Below, one piece after another: positions 16,776 to 26,640 of a stretch of DNA of 64,000 nucleotides. This stretch comes from Streptomyces sp. NBC_01237 (GTDB lineage: Bacteria; Actinomycetota; Actinomycetes; Streptomycetales; Streptomycetaceae), in NCBI RefSeq assembly GCF_035917275.1, contig NZ_CP108510.1:248001-312000 (forward strand), written 5' to 3'. The notes below the pieces were generated by a model. The model was not told the DNA's origin, made no database searches, and saw nothing but the letters and a program-made list of their open reading frames with translations. The translations under genes and the position numbers were made by a program. Numbering within the stretch: the first letter of the stretch is position 1; each line of letters starts with the position of its first letter.

Positions 16776-17320
16776 GCCGCCCTGCCTTCGCGTTGTTCGG
16801 GGAGGAACCGGCGGAAGCGCCCGTCGGCGAAGAGCAGGGCCTCCCGGACGGGCCAGCGCGCGGCGGTGAGGACCTGGCCCAGGAAGATCGTGTGGTCGCC
16901 CCCGTCGTACACCCGCCACTTCTCGCACTCCAGGTGGGCCACCGCCCCGTCGATCAGCGGGGCGTCGCCGGCCCGTCCCGGCAGCCAGTCGACGGTGTCG
17001 AACTGGCCCGCCCCGGCGGGGCGCGACCGGTTGGCGAAGTGCCGGGCCACCGCTTCCTGACCGGCGCCGAGCACCGACACGGAGAAGGTGGACGACTGGT
17101 CGAGGCTGCGGTGCATCACGGCGTCCTTGTTGACGCAGAACAGCACCAGCGGCGGTGCGAGGGAGACGGAGGTGAAGGAGTTGGCCGTCATGCCCCGCGA
17201 GGCCTCCCCGCCGACGGTCACCACGGTGACCCCGGTGGGGAACGCCCCGAACGTTCCTCGTAGTTGTTTGGTGTCCAGCAGGTTGACGAGCTCCGCGGGC
17301 GGAGCAGCCATCAGACTCAT
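16772..17320 (-). CDS. Flavin reductase (SgcE6-like)
   Basis: A 182-residue HpaC-type flavin reductase that supplies reduced FAD or FMN to a partner monooxygenase. Family features are FGAFPTGVTVVTV, MTANSFTSVSLAPPLVLFCV, the FSVSVL strand, and a late HTIFLGQV that helps bind flavin. The ATG at 17320 overlaps the thioesterase stop by four bases. In C-1027, SgcE6 serves the flavin-dependent halogenase and hydroxylase for the tyrosine unit. No two-component monooxygenase is visible here, so its partner lies outside the window or it serves another enzyme. Confidence 0.88.
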   Translation of the reverse strand: MSLMAAPPAELVNLLDTKQLRGTFGAFPTGVTVVTVGGEASRGMTANSFTSVSLAPPLVLFCVNKDAVMHRSLDQSSTFSVSVLGAGQEAVARHFANRSRPAGAGQFDTVDWLPGRAGDAPLIDGAVAHLECEKWRVYDGGDHTIFLGQVLTAARWPVREALLFADGRFRRFLPEQREGRAA

Positions 17321-17781
17321 ATCTGCCTCCCAGCCGACGGCCGCGAACCGGCCGCGTAGAGGGCCAGCGCTCGCGCCAGCACGTCGGGGATCAGTGCGGG
17401 AACAGGGGCGGTGGGTGGACCGCTCATGACGGCGACGCGCTGGCGGCCACGGGCCACCAGCACCTCACCGTCCTCCTTGACGTACTCGAAGACGAGGTCG
17501 AACTCGGTGTGGCCGATGTCCGCCACCCGCATCCGGATGGACAGCTGATCGAGTGCCTTGACCACTTCCAGCAGTTCGCAGTCCACCTGGAGGGTGAACA
17601 GCCGCGTGCCGTCGGCCCCTTCCTCCGCGAGGCCGAACGCCTCGCGGAGGAACTCCCGGCGGCAGCGCCCCTGCCAGTTCATGTACGTCACGTAGTCGGC
17701 GGTGCCGCAGAGATCGGTCTCGGCGAAGGCCACCGTGTGCCGGTACGCGAAGTGGTCGCCCGGGTCCGTCGTCGCCGTCAT
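17317..17781 (-). CDS. Enediyne PKS-associated thioesterase (E10 type)
   Basis: A 154-residue single hot-dog thioesterase immediately downstream of the enediyne PKS, the invariant place of the E10/TEBC gene. It is expected to release the polyene from the PKS carrier domain. The motif region reads ETDLCGTADYVTYMNWQGR: the Arg block WQGRCR is kept, but the Asn in the usual GN-V-YY is Thr. This may alter activity and is notable because a second copy (10306-10776) keeps the Asn. The ATG at 17781 has GGAAGG nine bases upstream; a GTG at 17790 would overlap the PKS stop as GTGA and is an alternative. Confidence 0.88.
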   Translation of the reverse strand: MTATTDPGDHFAYRHTVAFAETDLCGTADYVTYMNWQGRCRREFLREAFGLAEEGADGTRLFTLQVDCELLEVVKALDQLSIRMRVADIGHTEFDLVFEYVKEDGEVLVARGRQRVAVMSGPPTAPVPALIPDVLARALALYAAGSRPSAGRQI

Positions 17782-17786
17782 GGCGC

Positions 17787-20700
17787 TCACCCTTCCGCCC
17801 CCGGAGCCCGCGCGGTGTCCCCGCCGTCCGTGAGGAAGGCGAACACCGCCGGTTCCAGCGCGTTGCGCAGCGACGTGACGAAGGTGGCGATGCGCAGTCC
17901 GCCCGCGGTGAGGACGACCCAGTTGTCCCGGGTCTGCGGGACCAGGGTCAGGGGCACCCCGCCGAGCAGTCCGGCCTTGCGCAGGCACTCGACGGCGCCC
18001 CATACACGGGTCGCCGCGGTGTCGGGGGTCTCCCCCGTCTCCCTGGCCACCAGGGCGGCCAGCTCGCCGTGTTCGCCGAGCAGTCCCTCCCAGTCGGCGG
18101 CGCTGCGGATGTTGACCGCTTCGACGTCACAGGCCACCGTCGACGCGGCGACGACCCCGAGGGTCACCCCCAGGCCGTGGGCCGCCGAGAGGTGGCTCCC
18201 GCCGTCGAGCTCGGGGCGGCCGTCGGGGCGGTAGCGCACCTCGGCGCTCTCGCCCAGGGCCCGTTGGACGGCCCGCGCGGTGGCCGCGCGGCGCTCGGCC
18301 GTGGAGTCTCCGGTGCCGGGCAGGTCCGGTTCGACGGCGACGTCGATGTGGGTGCCGAGCACCTCCTCCAGGGTCCGCTCCAGGTAGGAGCCGAGCAGCG
18401 GGGCGACCCACGGTCCGGAACCGTCCGTCTTGCGGACGGCGTGCAGGGTGAGTCCCTCCCACCGTTCGACGACGGTGCCGTCGGGGGTGCGTACCGCGAT
18501 GTCGTACACATAGGTGTCGCCGTCCCGGTAGCGCTCGGTGGCGCAGTAGCGCACCTCCTCCGGCAGATCGGCGCCGGCGGCCATCGGGTAGAGCCGCTCG
18601 ATGCCGGACGGCAGCAGGGTCGCGTCGGGGACGCACACCTGGTTGCCGTGCATCAGCGCGTCCCGCATGCCGGGGTCGGCCAGCAGCAGCGTGCCCGGCA
18701 GGAAGCCGGCGAACCAGCCGGACGGCGCCCCGATCGCCACATCGGCGTCGACGTGCCGGGCGGCGGCCCGGTGGAAGCGGCGCAGCCGCTGGAAGCGCTC
18801 GCCCTGGAAGAGGACGCCGCCGTACAGGTCGGCCGCCGGGTCCAGCGGGGCGGCCGGGACGTCCGGGCCCACCTGGGCCGGGGGCCCGTCCGGGATGGGC
18901 GTACCGGAGTAGTCCAGCCTGGCGCGGAAGTGTTCGGCGACGAAGCCGGTGTCCTCCGCGTGGATGGCCACGTCCACCGTGTCGGTGTCGGTGACGGTGG
19001 CCGCGATCCTGATCCGGGTGGTCCCGGCGGGCGGCACCACGATGGGCCGCAGGAACTGCGCCCCCTCGATGACCGGTACGTCGGTGCGGCCGGTGACCGC
19101 GGACGCGACCTGGACCATGGCCTCCATGCCGAACACGGCGGGCAGCAGCAGGTTGCCGTCGAGCAGGTGATCGGCGAGGTAGAGGTCGGTACCGGCGTTC
19201 AGTTCGACCTCGGTGACCAGCTCGACCCCGTGGTAGCGCACGAGCGGGGCGCCGGTGAACCGCAGCAGCGGCAGCGGCGGCAGGTCCCGGCGTACGGTCT
19301 CGATGCCTTCCGTACGTCCGCTGATCACCGTCACCACGGGCGCGTCCGGGTCCGAGATCAGCCGGAGCAGGATCTCGACGCCCTGGTCGGGCGAGACCGG
19401 GACGATGCCCTCGCGGGACAGCGACTCGACGACGGAGAGCTTCTCGCCCATGCCGATGCCGGACCACACGGACCATTCCATGCACAGGGCACGGCAGTCC
19501 GGATTGTCACGGGCGACCTGCTCGGTGAGGTCGGCCAGCCATTCGTTGGCGGTGGCGTAGTGCGCCTCACCGCGCAGTCCGGCCCGGCCGATGATGCTGC
19601 CGAAGGTGACGAGGAGCTTCAGGTTCTCCTCGCCGACGACATCCAGGACGGTGCGCAGCCCGTCGACCTTGGGGGCGAACGTGCTGTGGACGGTGTCCAT
19701 GCCGAGGCCGGTGAGCGCGGCGGGTTCGTTGCGGCCCGCCCCGTGCAGTACGGCGGTGACGGGGCCGAGCGCGTCGGTGAGTTCGGCGACGGCCTCGGCG
19801 ACGCGTGCCGGGTCGGTGACGTCGGCGGCGGCGTAGCGCACCGTCGCCCCGCTGTCCGCCATCCGCCGCAGGTTCGCGGCGAGGTCCTCGTCCCGGGCGG
19901 GGTCGGACCGGCCGAGGACGGCCAGCTTGACGCCGGTCCGCCGGGCCACGGCGAGCGCGCACTCGGCGGTGATGCCCTTGCCGCCGCCGGTGACGAGCAG
20001 GACGTCGGAGTCGTCGAGGATCTGGTCGCTGTGCTCGGCGCGGACGGGCAGGGCGCGCAGTACCGGGACGCGGCGGCTGCCGTCGGCGGCTAGGTGGACC
20101 TCGCTGAAGCGGCCGGTCGCGGCGACCTCGGCGGCCACCCGTTCCGCGGCACCGGGGGCCACCGGGGTGTGGACGACGGTGGTCCGCAGGTGGGGTGCCT
20201 CCAGATGCAGGGTCTTGGCCAGTCCGGCCGCGCCCCGGCCGTGCTGCACCAGGACGAAGCGGCGTTCGCGGTCGCCCGCGAGGGCGGCCTTGGCACCGTT
20301 CAGCGCGTGTGCGATCTGTTCGCGTGAACAGGCGGGCGGCAGGCAGACCAGGACCCCGGAGCCCACCTCGGCGTTCTCCAGGGCGCGTCGCACGTCCTGG
20401 GCGAAGGGGTGGTCCTGGGCGGTGAACAGCTCCCAGGTCCCCTTCTCCCCACCCGGTACGGCGGCGGGCAGCGCGATCTCGTCGAGGTCGACGGCGAAGG
20501 GGCGGGCCCAGGCTGCGGAGCCCGCCACGACGGCCGCGGTGCCCGCGCCGTCGCCGCCGGTCTCGGCCAGGGTGGTGAGCGCCTCGGCCAGTTCGGCCAC
20601 CGTCGCGGTGGCGAAGTTGGTCGGTACGTGGGCGGCGGTGAGGCCGAGCTGGACGGCGGCCTGGTTGACGATCTGGCCGACCGTGATCGAGCTCATGTGC

Positions 20701-23600
20701 AGGTCGTCCAGGAGGCTGCTGTTCTCGTCGACCAGCTCGGGCGGGAGCTCCGCCCGTTCGGCGACCAGCGCGCGCAGGACGTCGAGTGCCGACTCCCCCG
20801 CCGAGCTGCCGGCCGGTGCGGGGGCGCCGCCGCCGGAGCTCTCCGTACGGGGGGCGCGGGCGGCGGGCAGGGCGACATCGGGCGCCTGCTCGCAGGGGTT
20901 GGTCAGGAAGCTGAACTCGGCGCCGATCTCCAGCGGCCGCGTCAGCCGGTCGTTGAAGAGCCGCTCGTGGATGAGCGGGGCGCCCAGCACATAGGCGGCG
21001 CCGACGACCTGGAGCAGTCCGCGCAGGGACTCGTCGTCGGTGTTCAGGGCGACGGCCGGTACGTCGGAGGTGGCCGCGGCCATGCCGGAGAGCACCCGGC
21101 CGGGGCCGACCTCGATGAACAGGTCGACGTCGGCGGCGGCCGACCGTACCGCCTGGGTGAACAGCACCGGGTCGGTGATCTGCTGCCGCAGCAGCTTGGC
21201 GAGGTCGGCGTCGCTCTCCAGTTCCTCGCCGGTGACGGTGGAGACGACCCGGCGCTCCACCTCGTCCAGGCGCGCTTCGTCGAGCCAGTCGCCGAAGGAG
21301 TCGGCGGCCGGGGCGACGAGGGGCGAGTGGAAGGCGTGCGAGACCGGCAGGCGGGTGCAGGTGACACCGGCCTGTCCGGCCCGTTCGGCGACGGTGGCGA
21401 TGTCGTCGACGGGTCCGGCGACGACGGTCTGCTGGGGGCCGTTGTACCCGGAGATGACGACGGGGAGCGCTTCGATGAGCGCCCCCGCCTGTTCGGGGGT
21501 GGTGGCCAGGGAGGCCATCGTGCCCGAGGCGCTGTGCTCGGCCATGGCCGCACCGCGGACCCGGGCCGCCTCCAGCAGGGTGGTGGCGTCCAGGGCGCCC
21601 GCCCAGTGCAGGGCGGAGAGTTCGCCGAGGCTGTGGCCGACGGCGACGTCGGCCTCGATGCCGAGTGCGTCCAGGACGCGCAGTGCGGCGGTGGAGCCGG
21701 TGACGATGCGGGGCTGGGCCACGTCGGTGGCGACCATGTCGCCGGTGGTGGGCAGCTTGGCCCGGGTGTACACCTCGGCGGCCTCGGTGAAGCGGCGGGC
21801 GAGTGCGCCGCCGCCGGTCGAGGTGCCGGAGCCCTGGCCCGGGAAGAGGAAGCCGATGCGGGCCTCCTCGGTGGCCCGGCCGAGGAAGGTGCGGCCGTCC
21901 GGGGAAAGCGTGATGGGTGAGCCGGCGCCCGTGTCCGTCGCGTCGGCCAGCCTGCGCAGCCGCAGTTCGGCGTCCTCCGGCGAGGTGACGACGACGGCCG
22001 CCCGGTGGGGCAGTTCACGCAGTTCGCGCTGGAGGGTGGCGGCCAGGTCGCCGAGCTGGGCGTAGGAGACCTGGGCGGCGAAGTCCGCGACCCGGGTGAG
22101 GCGTTCCTTGAGCGCCTGCGGTGATTCGGCGTCCAGGAGCAGCAGTTCGGCGTCCTGGAGGGAGTTGGCCAGGGTGGTGGCGCGGCGGCTGACGGCCGGC
22201 CGTTTGGCGGGGACCGCCTTGTCGAGGACGACATGGGTGTTGATGCCGCCGAATCCCATGGCGGTGATCCCGGCGCGCAGCGGTGCGTTCCTGGGCCATG
22301 CCTCCGCCTTGCGCAGGACCCGCAGGTTGGCCGACTCGTCGGTGAGCAGCTCGTGCGGGTCGACGCAGCCGATGGCGGGCGGCAGCATCGCGGCGTCCAG
22401 GGCCATCGCGGCCTTGATCAGTCCGGCGATTCCGGCGGCGGCCTTGGTGTGGCCGATCATGCCCTTGATGGAGCTGATCACGGCGGTGGGGGCGTTCGGG
22501 TCGGCCTTCGCACGGGCGCCCATGATCGCCGTGAGTTCGGTCGCGTCGCCGACGGCGGTGCCGGTGCCGTGGCCCTCGAAGAGCGGGACGGTGTCGATGC
22601 CGAAGCCGGCCCGCTCGTAGGCCCGGTCCATGGCGAGCTGGTATCCGCTGACCTCGGGGCGGGTGATGCCGCCCTGGCCGTCGGAGGAGATGCCCCAGCC
22701 GGCGATGGACGCGTAGACGCGGTGTCCCGCGGCGAGTGCGTCCTCCTCACGCATCAGGACGATCATTCCGCAGCCCTCGCCCGGCCAGAAGCCGTTGGAG
22801 CCGCGGTCGTAGAGCCGCATCTCCTTCTTGGCGAGTGCTCCGGTCTTGGCGAAGCCGATGATCTCGAAGGGGTCGATGGACAGGTCGACGCCACCGGCGA
22901 CCGCGACGTCGAGGTCGCCGTTCAGCAGCGAGGTGGAGGCGGTGGTGACCGACAGGAGCGAGGAGGAGCAGGCGCCGTCGACGGTGTAGCCGCCGCCGTT
23001 GAGGTCGAAGTGGTTGCAGATCCGTCCGGCGATGGTGTTCGACAGGCCGCCCGCGAGGGTGTCCTCGTCGATGGCGGGGAACGGCTTCTTGTAGGCGTCC
23101 TCCACCCCTTCGAGGAATTCGCCGAGGCGGTCGTCGCTCCAGTCCTGTCCCTTGAGGGCGTCGGCGAGCACCCGGCGTACGTACGGCCAGCGCAGCCGCA
23201 TCACGTTGGCGCGGGAGAACTCACCGGTGAGGGTGTTGCCGACGATGACGCCGGTGCGCTCCTTGGGCAGCCCCTCCCCGACCGGGAAGCCCGCGTCGGC
23301 CAGTGCCCGGGTGGCGGTGTCCAGGGCGAGCCAGTGCGTCAGGTCGGTGGAGCGGTAGGTGCTGCCCGCGATGCGGTGGGCGATCCGGTCGAACTCGTAC
23401 CCTTCGAGGACCGCGGCGTTCCGGGCGTAGAACTTGTCCGGGACCGTGGGGTCCGGGTCGTAGTAGTCGTCCAGGCGCATGCGTACGTCGGGCAGCTTGC
23501 GGAAGGCGCGCCGTCCGGCGACCGCGTTCTCCCACAGTTCGCGTGGGGTGGTGGCATCGGGGTAGCTGCACGCCACCCCGACTATCGCGATCCTGCTCAT
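17787..23600 (-). CDS. pksE: Enediyne iterative type I polyketide synthase
   Basis: A 1937-residue PKSE, the enzyme that builds the linear polyene precursor of all enediyne cores from malonyl-CoA. Domains in order: KS (catalytic Cys at 211 in DGACSSSLL; His in EGHGTGTAVGD), AT (GHSLGEL near 653), ACP with the PKSE-type site DLHMSSI near 967, KR (VTGGGKGI near 1203), DH (HLLDGNLLLPAVFG near 1480) and a C-terminal phosphopantetheinyl transferase (CDVEAVNIRS near 1827, WGAVECLRKAG near 1870). All signatures are intact, so it should be functional and self-activating. The start overlaps the unbU stop by four bases. Whether the core is nine- or ten-membered cannot be read from this gene alone without phylogeny. 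Confidence 0.98.
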   Translation of the reverse strand: MSRIAIVGVACSYPDATTPRELWENAVAGRRAFRKLPDVRMRLDDYYDPDPTVPDKFYARNAAVLEGYEFDRIAHRIAGSTYRSTDLTHWLALDTATRALADAGFPVGEGLPKERTGVIVGNTLTGEFSRANVMRLRWPYVRRVLADALKGQDWSDDRLGEFLEGVEDAYKKPFPAIDEDTLAGGLSNTIAGRICNHFDLNGGGYTVDGACSSSLLSVTTASTSLLNGDLDVAVAGGVDLSIDPFEIIGFAKTGALAKKEMRLYDRGSNGFWPGEGCGMIVLMREEDALAAGHRVYASIAGWGISSDGQGGITRPEVSGYQLAMDRAYERAGFGIDTVPLFEGHGTGTAVGDATELTAIMGARAKADPNAPTAVISSIKGMIGHTKAAAGIAGLIKAAMALDAAMLPPAIGCVDPHELLTDESANLRVLRKAEAWPRNAPLRAGITAMGFGGINTHVVLDKAVPAKRPAVSRRATTLANSLQDAELLLLDAESPQALKERLTRVADFAAQVSYAQLGDLAATLQRELRELPHRAAVVVTSPEDAELRLRRLADATDTGAGSPITLSPDGRTFLGRATEEARIGFLFPGQGSGTSTGGGALARRFTEAAEVYTRAKLPTTGDMVATDVAQPRIVTGSTAALRVLDALGIEADVAVGHSLGELSALHWAGALDATTLLEAARVRGAAMAEHSASGTMASLATTPEQAGALIEALPVVISGYNGPQQTVVAGPVDDIATVAERAGQAGVTCTRLPVSHAFHSPLVAPAADSFGDWLDEARLDEVERRVVSTVTGEELESDADLAKLLRQQITDPVLFTQAVRSAAADVDLFIEVGPGRVLSGMAAATSDVPAVALNTDDESLRGLLQVVGAAYVLGAPLIHERLFNDRLTRPLEIGAEFSFLTNPCEQAPDVALPAARAPRTESSGGGAPAPAGSSAGESALDVLRALVAERAELPPELVDENSSLLDDLHMSSITVGQIVNQAAVQLGLTAAHVPTNFATATVAELAEALTTLAETGGDGAGTAAVVAGSAAWARPFAVDLDEIALPAAVPGGEKGTWELFTAQDHPFAQDVRRALENAEVGSGVLVCLPPACSREQIAHALNGAKAALAGDRERRFVLVQHGRGAAGLAKTLHLEAPHLRTTVVHTPVAPGAAERVAAEVAATGRFSEVHLAADGSRRVPVLRALPVRAEHSDQILDDSDVLLVTGGGKGITAECALAVARRTGVKLAVLGRSDPARDEDLAANLRRMADSGATVRYAAADVTDPARVAEAVAELTDALGPVTAVLHGAGRNEPAALTGLGMDTVHSTFAPKVDGLRTVLDVVGEENLKLLVTFGSIIGRAGLRGEAHYATANEWLADLTEQVARDNPDCRALCMEWSVWSGIGMGEKLSVVESLSREGIVPVSPDQGVEILLRLISDPDAPVVTVISGRTEGIETVRRDLPPLPLLRFTGAPLVRYHGVELVTEVELNAGTDLYLADHLLDGNLLLPAVFGMEAMVQVASAVTGRTDVPVIEGAQFLRPIVVPPAGTTRIRIAATVTDTDTVDVAIHAEDTGFVAEHFRARLDYSGTPIPDGPPAQVGPDVPAAPLDPAADLYGGVLFQGERFQRLRRFHRAAARHVDADVAIGAPSGWFAGFLPGTLLLADPGMRDALMHGNQVCVPDATLLPSGIERLYPMAAGADLPEEVRYCATERYRDGDTYVYDIAVRTPDGTVVERWEGLTLHAVRKTDGSGPWVAPLLGSYLERTLEEVLGTHIDVAVEPDLPGTGDSTAERRAATARAVQRALGESAEVRYRPDGRPELDGGSHLSAAHGLGVTLGVVAASTVACDVEAVNIRSAADWEGLLGEHGELAALVARETGETPDTAATRVWGAVECLRKAGLLGGVPLTLVPQTRDNWVVLTAGGLRIATFVTSLRNALEPAVFAFLTDGGDTARAPGAEG

Positions 23601-24709
23601 ACGGGCATCGCCACCTTTTTGTCGTTCTGCGCCCGTGCTGCCGCGCACTTGCCGTGGAAGCAGGTGCCGTCCTTGCACGGGTCACCGGAGGGGACCGCCG
23701 CGACGACGGGTACGGGGGCGTGCGCCGGTACATGAGCGGGTACGGCGGCGAGCTGCTCGGCCGGTTTCGCCGGAGCCTGCTCGGCCTGCTGTGCCTGCTT
23801 GGCCTCCGCGGCGCGCTGCTTGGCCAGGAAGTGCAGGGCCCACAGGTAGCCGCCGCGGATCAGGCAGACGAGTGCGGTGGCGAAGAAGATGCCGTACGCG
23901 ATGCCGAGCCCGGTCAGCACGCCGTACATCGCGGCGACGCCGCCGCCGAAGGCGATCTGGGAGGAGCGCTTGGAGGGCGAGGTACCGGGGTCGGTGACCA
24001 TGTAGTTGGTGAAGAGGATGAAGGCCACCCCGGTCATCATGCCGAGCGCCGAGGGGATGGAGGTCCCCATGACGAGGCCGCGGATGACGGCCTGGAGGGC
24101 GAAGCCGACCAGCCAGGCGCTGATCAGCCACATACGGCCCGTCAGCTTCGCGTTCAGCATGGTGCCCAGGGTCAGGATGATCGCCGGGAGGACCCAGTCG
24201 GCGGGGCCGTACAGGTACTCGGTGAAGTGGTACGGCGGGGCGATGCTGGCCCACGGGAAGAGCAGCAGGATCATCGCGATGCCGAAGTTCGACGGGTTCA
24301 TGTAGTGCCGCATGCGGCCCTTGAGCGGGGCGCGGAGCACCCACTTGGTGCCGACGGCGACGATGACGCCGAACATCATGACCCAGACGCGGTCGTTGAC
24401 GTACGTGAGCATGTTCACCGCGAGTCCGGTGATGTGCGCGGGGAAGAGGAACTCCACCATCCCCTTGAAGCCGCCGCCCGCGTAGCGGGGTGCGCGCTTC
24501 TCGCCGCGGGCGCTGAGCGCCTCCAGGCCGATCTCCACCGTGTAGGCGGTGATGACCGCGATGAAGGGCCACAGCCAGGGCTGCTCGAAGCCGAGGAAGG
24601 TGTACCCGGCGATGTTGAGGATGGAGATGGAGATCGCGAACCGGCGGAGCGCGGTGACGACTTTGACGTTGTGCCGTGGGGCGGCAGCGGTGGTCTGTTC
24701 GGCAGGCAC
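23597..24709 (-). CDS. unbU: UnbU-type integral membrane protein (E5)
   Basis: A 370-residue polytopic membrane protein of the conserved enediyne cassette, related to RnfD/NqrB-like proteins. Several hydrophobic helices are visible (for example FGIAMILLLFPWASIAPPY and LISAWLVGFALQAVI). The motif MNPSNFGI and FILFTNYMVTDPGTSPSKR resemble the flavin-attachment region of RnfD/NqrB. The C-terminus carries an Ala/Pro-rich tail ending in a Cys-rich segment, PCKDGTCFHGKC. Its role in enediyne formation is unknown; redox work at the membrane is a reasonable guess. The GTG at 24709 has AGGAG eight bases upstream; GTG 24715 would overlap the unbV stop exactly as GTGA. Confidence 0.9.
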   Translation of the reverse strand: MPAEQTTAAAPRHNVKVVTALRRFAISISILNIAGYTFLGFEQPWLWPFIAVITAYTVEIGLEALSARGEKRAPRYAGGGFKGMVEFLFPAHITGLAVNMLTYVNDRVWVMMFGVIVAVGTKWVLRAPLKGRMRHYMNPSNFGIAMILLLFPWASIAPPYHFTEYLYGPADWVLPAIILTLGTMLNAKLTGRMWLISAWLVGFALQAVIRGLVMGTSIPSALGMMTGVAFILFTNYMVTDPGTSPSKRSSQIAFGGGVAAMYGVLTGLGIAYGIFFATALVCLIRGGYLWALHFLAKQRAAEAKQAQQAEQAPAKPAEQLAAVPAHVPAHAPVPVVAAVPSGDPCKDGTCFHGKCAAARAQNDKKVAMPV

Positions 24710-24711
24710 GG

Positions 24712-26640
24712 TCACTTCTCCTTGGCATCGGTGCCGAGCTGGAGGGAGTGCCAGCCGGGGCTCAACTGGAGTTCCTTGTTGCGCACCTGTCCGGTGCGGT
24801 CGCGCCAGGTCAGGTGGGTCTGCACCGGTCCGTCGGCCTCCTTGCCGAGGCCGATGTGCACGTCCTGACTGCGCTTGCCGGAGTGGCCGCTGCCGCCGTC
24901 GACGCGGCCGATCCGGGTGCTGCCGTCGGAGAGGGTGACGGTGACCTGTGCGCCGATCACGGGCGAGCCGGCCTCGTCGGTGAGGTTGAGGCCCAGGAAG
25001 TCCCCGGCGTTCTCGCTCATGTTGCAGTAGAAGACCGGGTCCTCCCACTGGCGGGCCACGACCAGGTCGAGGCGGCCGTCGCCGTCGGCGTCACCGGTGG
25101 CGATGCCGCGGGTGGGCACGGGCACGGCCAGGCCGAGCTGCTTGGACAGGTCGCTGTAGGCTTCGCCGTCCTTGTTCTTGACGTAGAAGCGGATGTGCTG
25201 GTCACCGGCGAGGTCGTCGCCCTCTTCCACGTTGGGCCAGAAGTAGGGGTGCTTGACCAGACCGTCGTTGGCGGTGGCGAGCTCCTGGAGCTGGGCCCAG
25301 CGGTTGCGCTTGCCCTTGACGAAGCCGACGGCCTGGGTGATCTCCTGGATGCCGTTGTTGTCGAAGTCGCCCATCTTCACGTCCCAGCCCCAGCCGGACC
25401 AGGCGAGGTTGAGCGGGGCGCTCTCGTCCTTGTACGGGGCGACGCCGTCGCGGAACTTGGCCCGCAGGTCGGCCTTGTCCTTGGCCGTGCCGATGAAGGC
25501 GAAGTTCGACTCCTGGATACCGAAGGACGTGGTGATGTTGGAGACGAACGCGTCGTACACGCCGTCGTTGTCCAGGTCACCGAAGTCGACGCCCATGCCC
25601 TTGAAGGAGCTGCGGCCGATCTCCTTGGACTTCGGGGTGGTCGCGGTGTGCTTGGCCTTGACCTGGCTGAACTTGAACTTCCCGGGCGTCGACTTGTTGT
25701 AGAGGAGCGCCGAGGTCCCGAAGTCGTGCGCGAGGTAGATCTCGGGGCGCTGGTCGCCGTCGAGGTCGGTGGCGGAGACGGCGAGTGTCCAGCCCTTGTC
25801 GATGGAGTCCGGCAGGACGTTCTTGATCTCCTGGTAGCCGGACGCGGTCCAGCGGAAGAAGTGACCGCCGCCGCCGTTCTGGGCGTGCGACAGCGAGTCG
25901 TTCATCGTCACACCGCCGTCCTTGGTGTCGTCCAGGACGGGGCTGTCGGGGAAGTAGTTGCCGATGTAGATGTCGTTGTGTCCGTCGCCGTCGAAGTCGG
26001 CGACGGCCGCGGCGTTGGAGTTCCACAGCGGGCCGGTGTAGACGTTGCCGCCGTTGCCGGGCACCAGCTCGACGGGCTCGAAGCGCTCGGCGCTCACCGG
26101 TGTCCCGGCCTCCACGGCGTCCTTCTTCGCCTGGAAGATGACGGGGGTGCGGCCCCAGTAGTAGACGAGGAGGTCGGTGGCGCCGTCCTCGTTGTAGTCG
26201 CCGGGGACACAGCCGATCGGGGCCGTGATGTCGCTCTTGGGCAGCGGCGACGGGTCGAGTGCGAACGGGGCGTACGTCGGGCTCTTGCGGCCGGGCACCG
26301 GGGCGGGCGTGACCACGGCCTGGTCGATCTGCGGGTCGGTGATGCAGAGGTCGTTGGGCAGCCCGTCGCCGTCGATGTCGTTCATCGCGACACCCGCGCC
26401 GACCGAGGAGATCCAGGCCTCGATGTGCTTGTACGCCTTGTTCACCTTGCGGACGGTCTGCTGCTTGAATCCGCCCGGCATGGCTATCGCCATCGGCTCG
26501 AAGGCGAAATTCTGGGCCAGTTCCGCTTTTTCCGATGCACTCGACTCATGCGGTTTCACCGCATAAAAGGTGCTGACCATAAGAGCCAGTGCCACGACTC
26601 CGGGCGCCTGCTTTCGCAGCCAGGAAATTGGGTGTGTCAT
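24712..26640 (-). CDS. unbV: UnbV-type FG-GAP/ASPIC protein (E4)
   Basis: A 642-residue protein of the conserved enediyne cassette. One hydrophobic segment at about residues 10-28 (VVALALMVSTFYAV) is a signal anchor, so the bulk is probably outside the membrane. The main body is a beta-propeller of FG-GAP/VCBS type with repeated calcium-loop motifs: DIDGDG, DFDGDG, DLDGD, DLDNDG, DFDNNG and DADGDG. The C-terminal ~100 residues form the ASPIC/UnbV domain (GAQVTVTLSDG, then HIGLG). The start overlaps the unbL stop by four bases (ATGA). Function is unknown; the propeller suggests binding of the PKS product or a protein partner. Confidence 0.92.
   Translation of the reverse strand: MTHPISWLRKQAPGVVALALMVSTFYAVKPHESSASEKAELAQNFAFEPMAIAMPGGFKQQTVRKVNKAYKHIEAWISSVGAGVAMNDIDGDGLPNDLCITDPQIDQAVVTPAPVPGRKSPTYAPFALDPSPLPKSDITAPIGCVPGDYNEDGATDLLVYYWGRTPVIFQAKKDAVEAGTPVSAERFEPVELVPGNGGNVYTGPLWNSNAAAVADFDGDGHNDIYIGNYFPDSPVLDDTKDGGVTMNDSLSHAQNGGGGHFFRWTASGYQEIKNVLPDSIDKGWTLAVSATDLDGDQRPEIYLAHDFGTSALLYNKSTPGKFKFSQVKAKHTATTPKSKEIGRSSFKGMGVDFGDLDNDGVYDAFVSNITTSFGIQESNFAFIGTAKDKADLRAKFRDGVAPYKDESAPLNLAWSGWGWDVKMGDFDNNGIQEITQAVGFVKGKRNRWAQLQELATANDGLVKHPYFWPNVEEGDDLAGDQHIRFYVKNKDGEAYSDLSKQLGLAVPVPTRGIATGDADGDGRLDLVVARQWEDPVFYCNMSENAGDFLGLNLTDEAGSPVIGAQVTVTLSDGSTRIGRVDGGSGHSGKRSQDVHIGLGKEADGPVQTHLTWRDRTGQVRNKELQLSPGWHSLQLGTDAKEK

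Noticed and set aside
18069..23735. Several long plus-strand frames opposite the PKS
   Set aside because: They are antisense to the strongly supported PKS, with no family motif.
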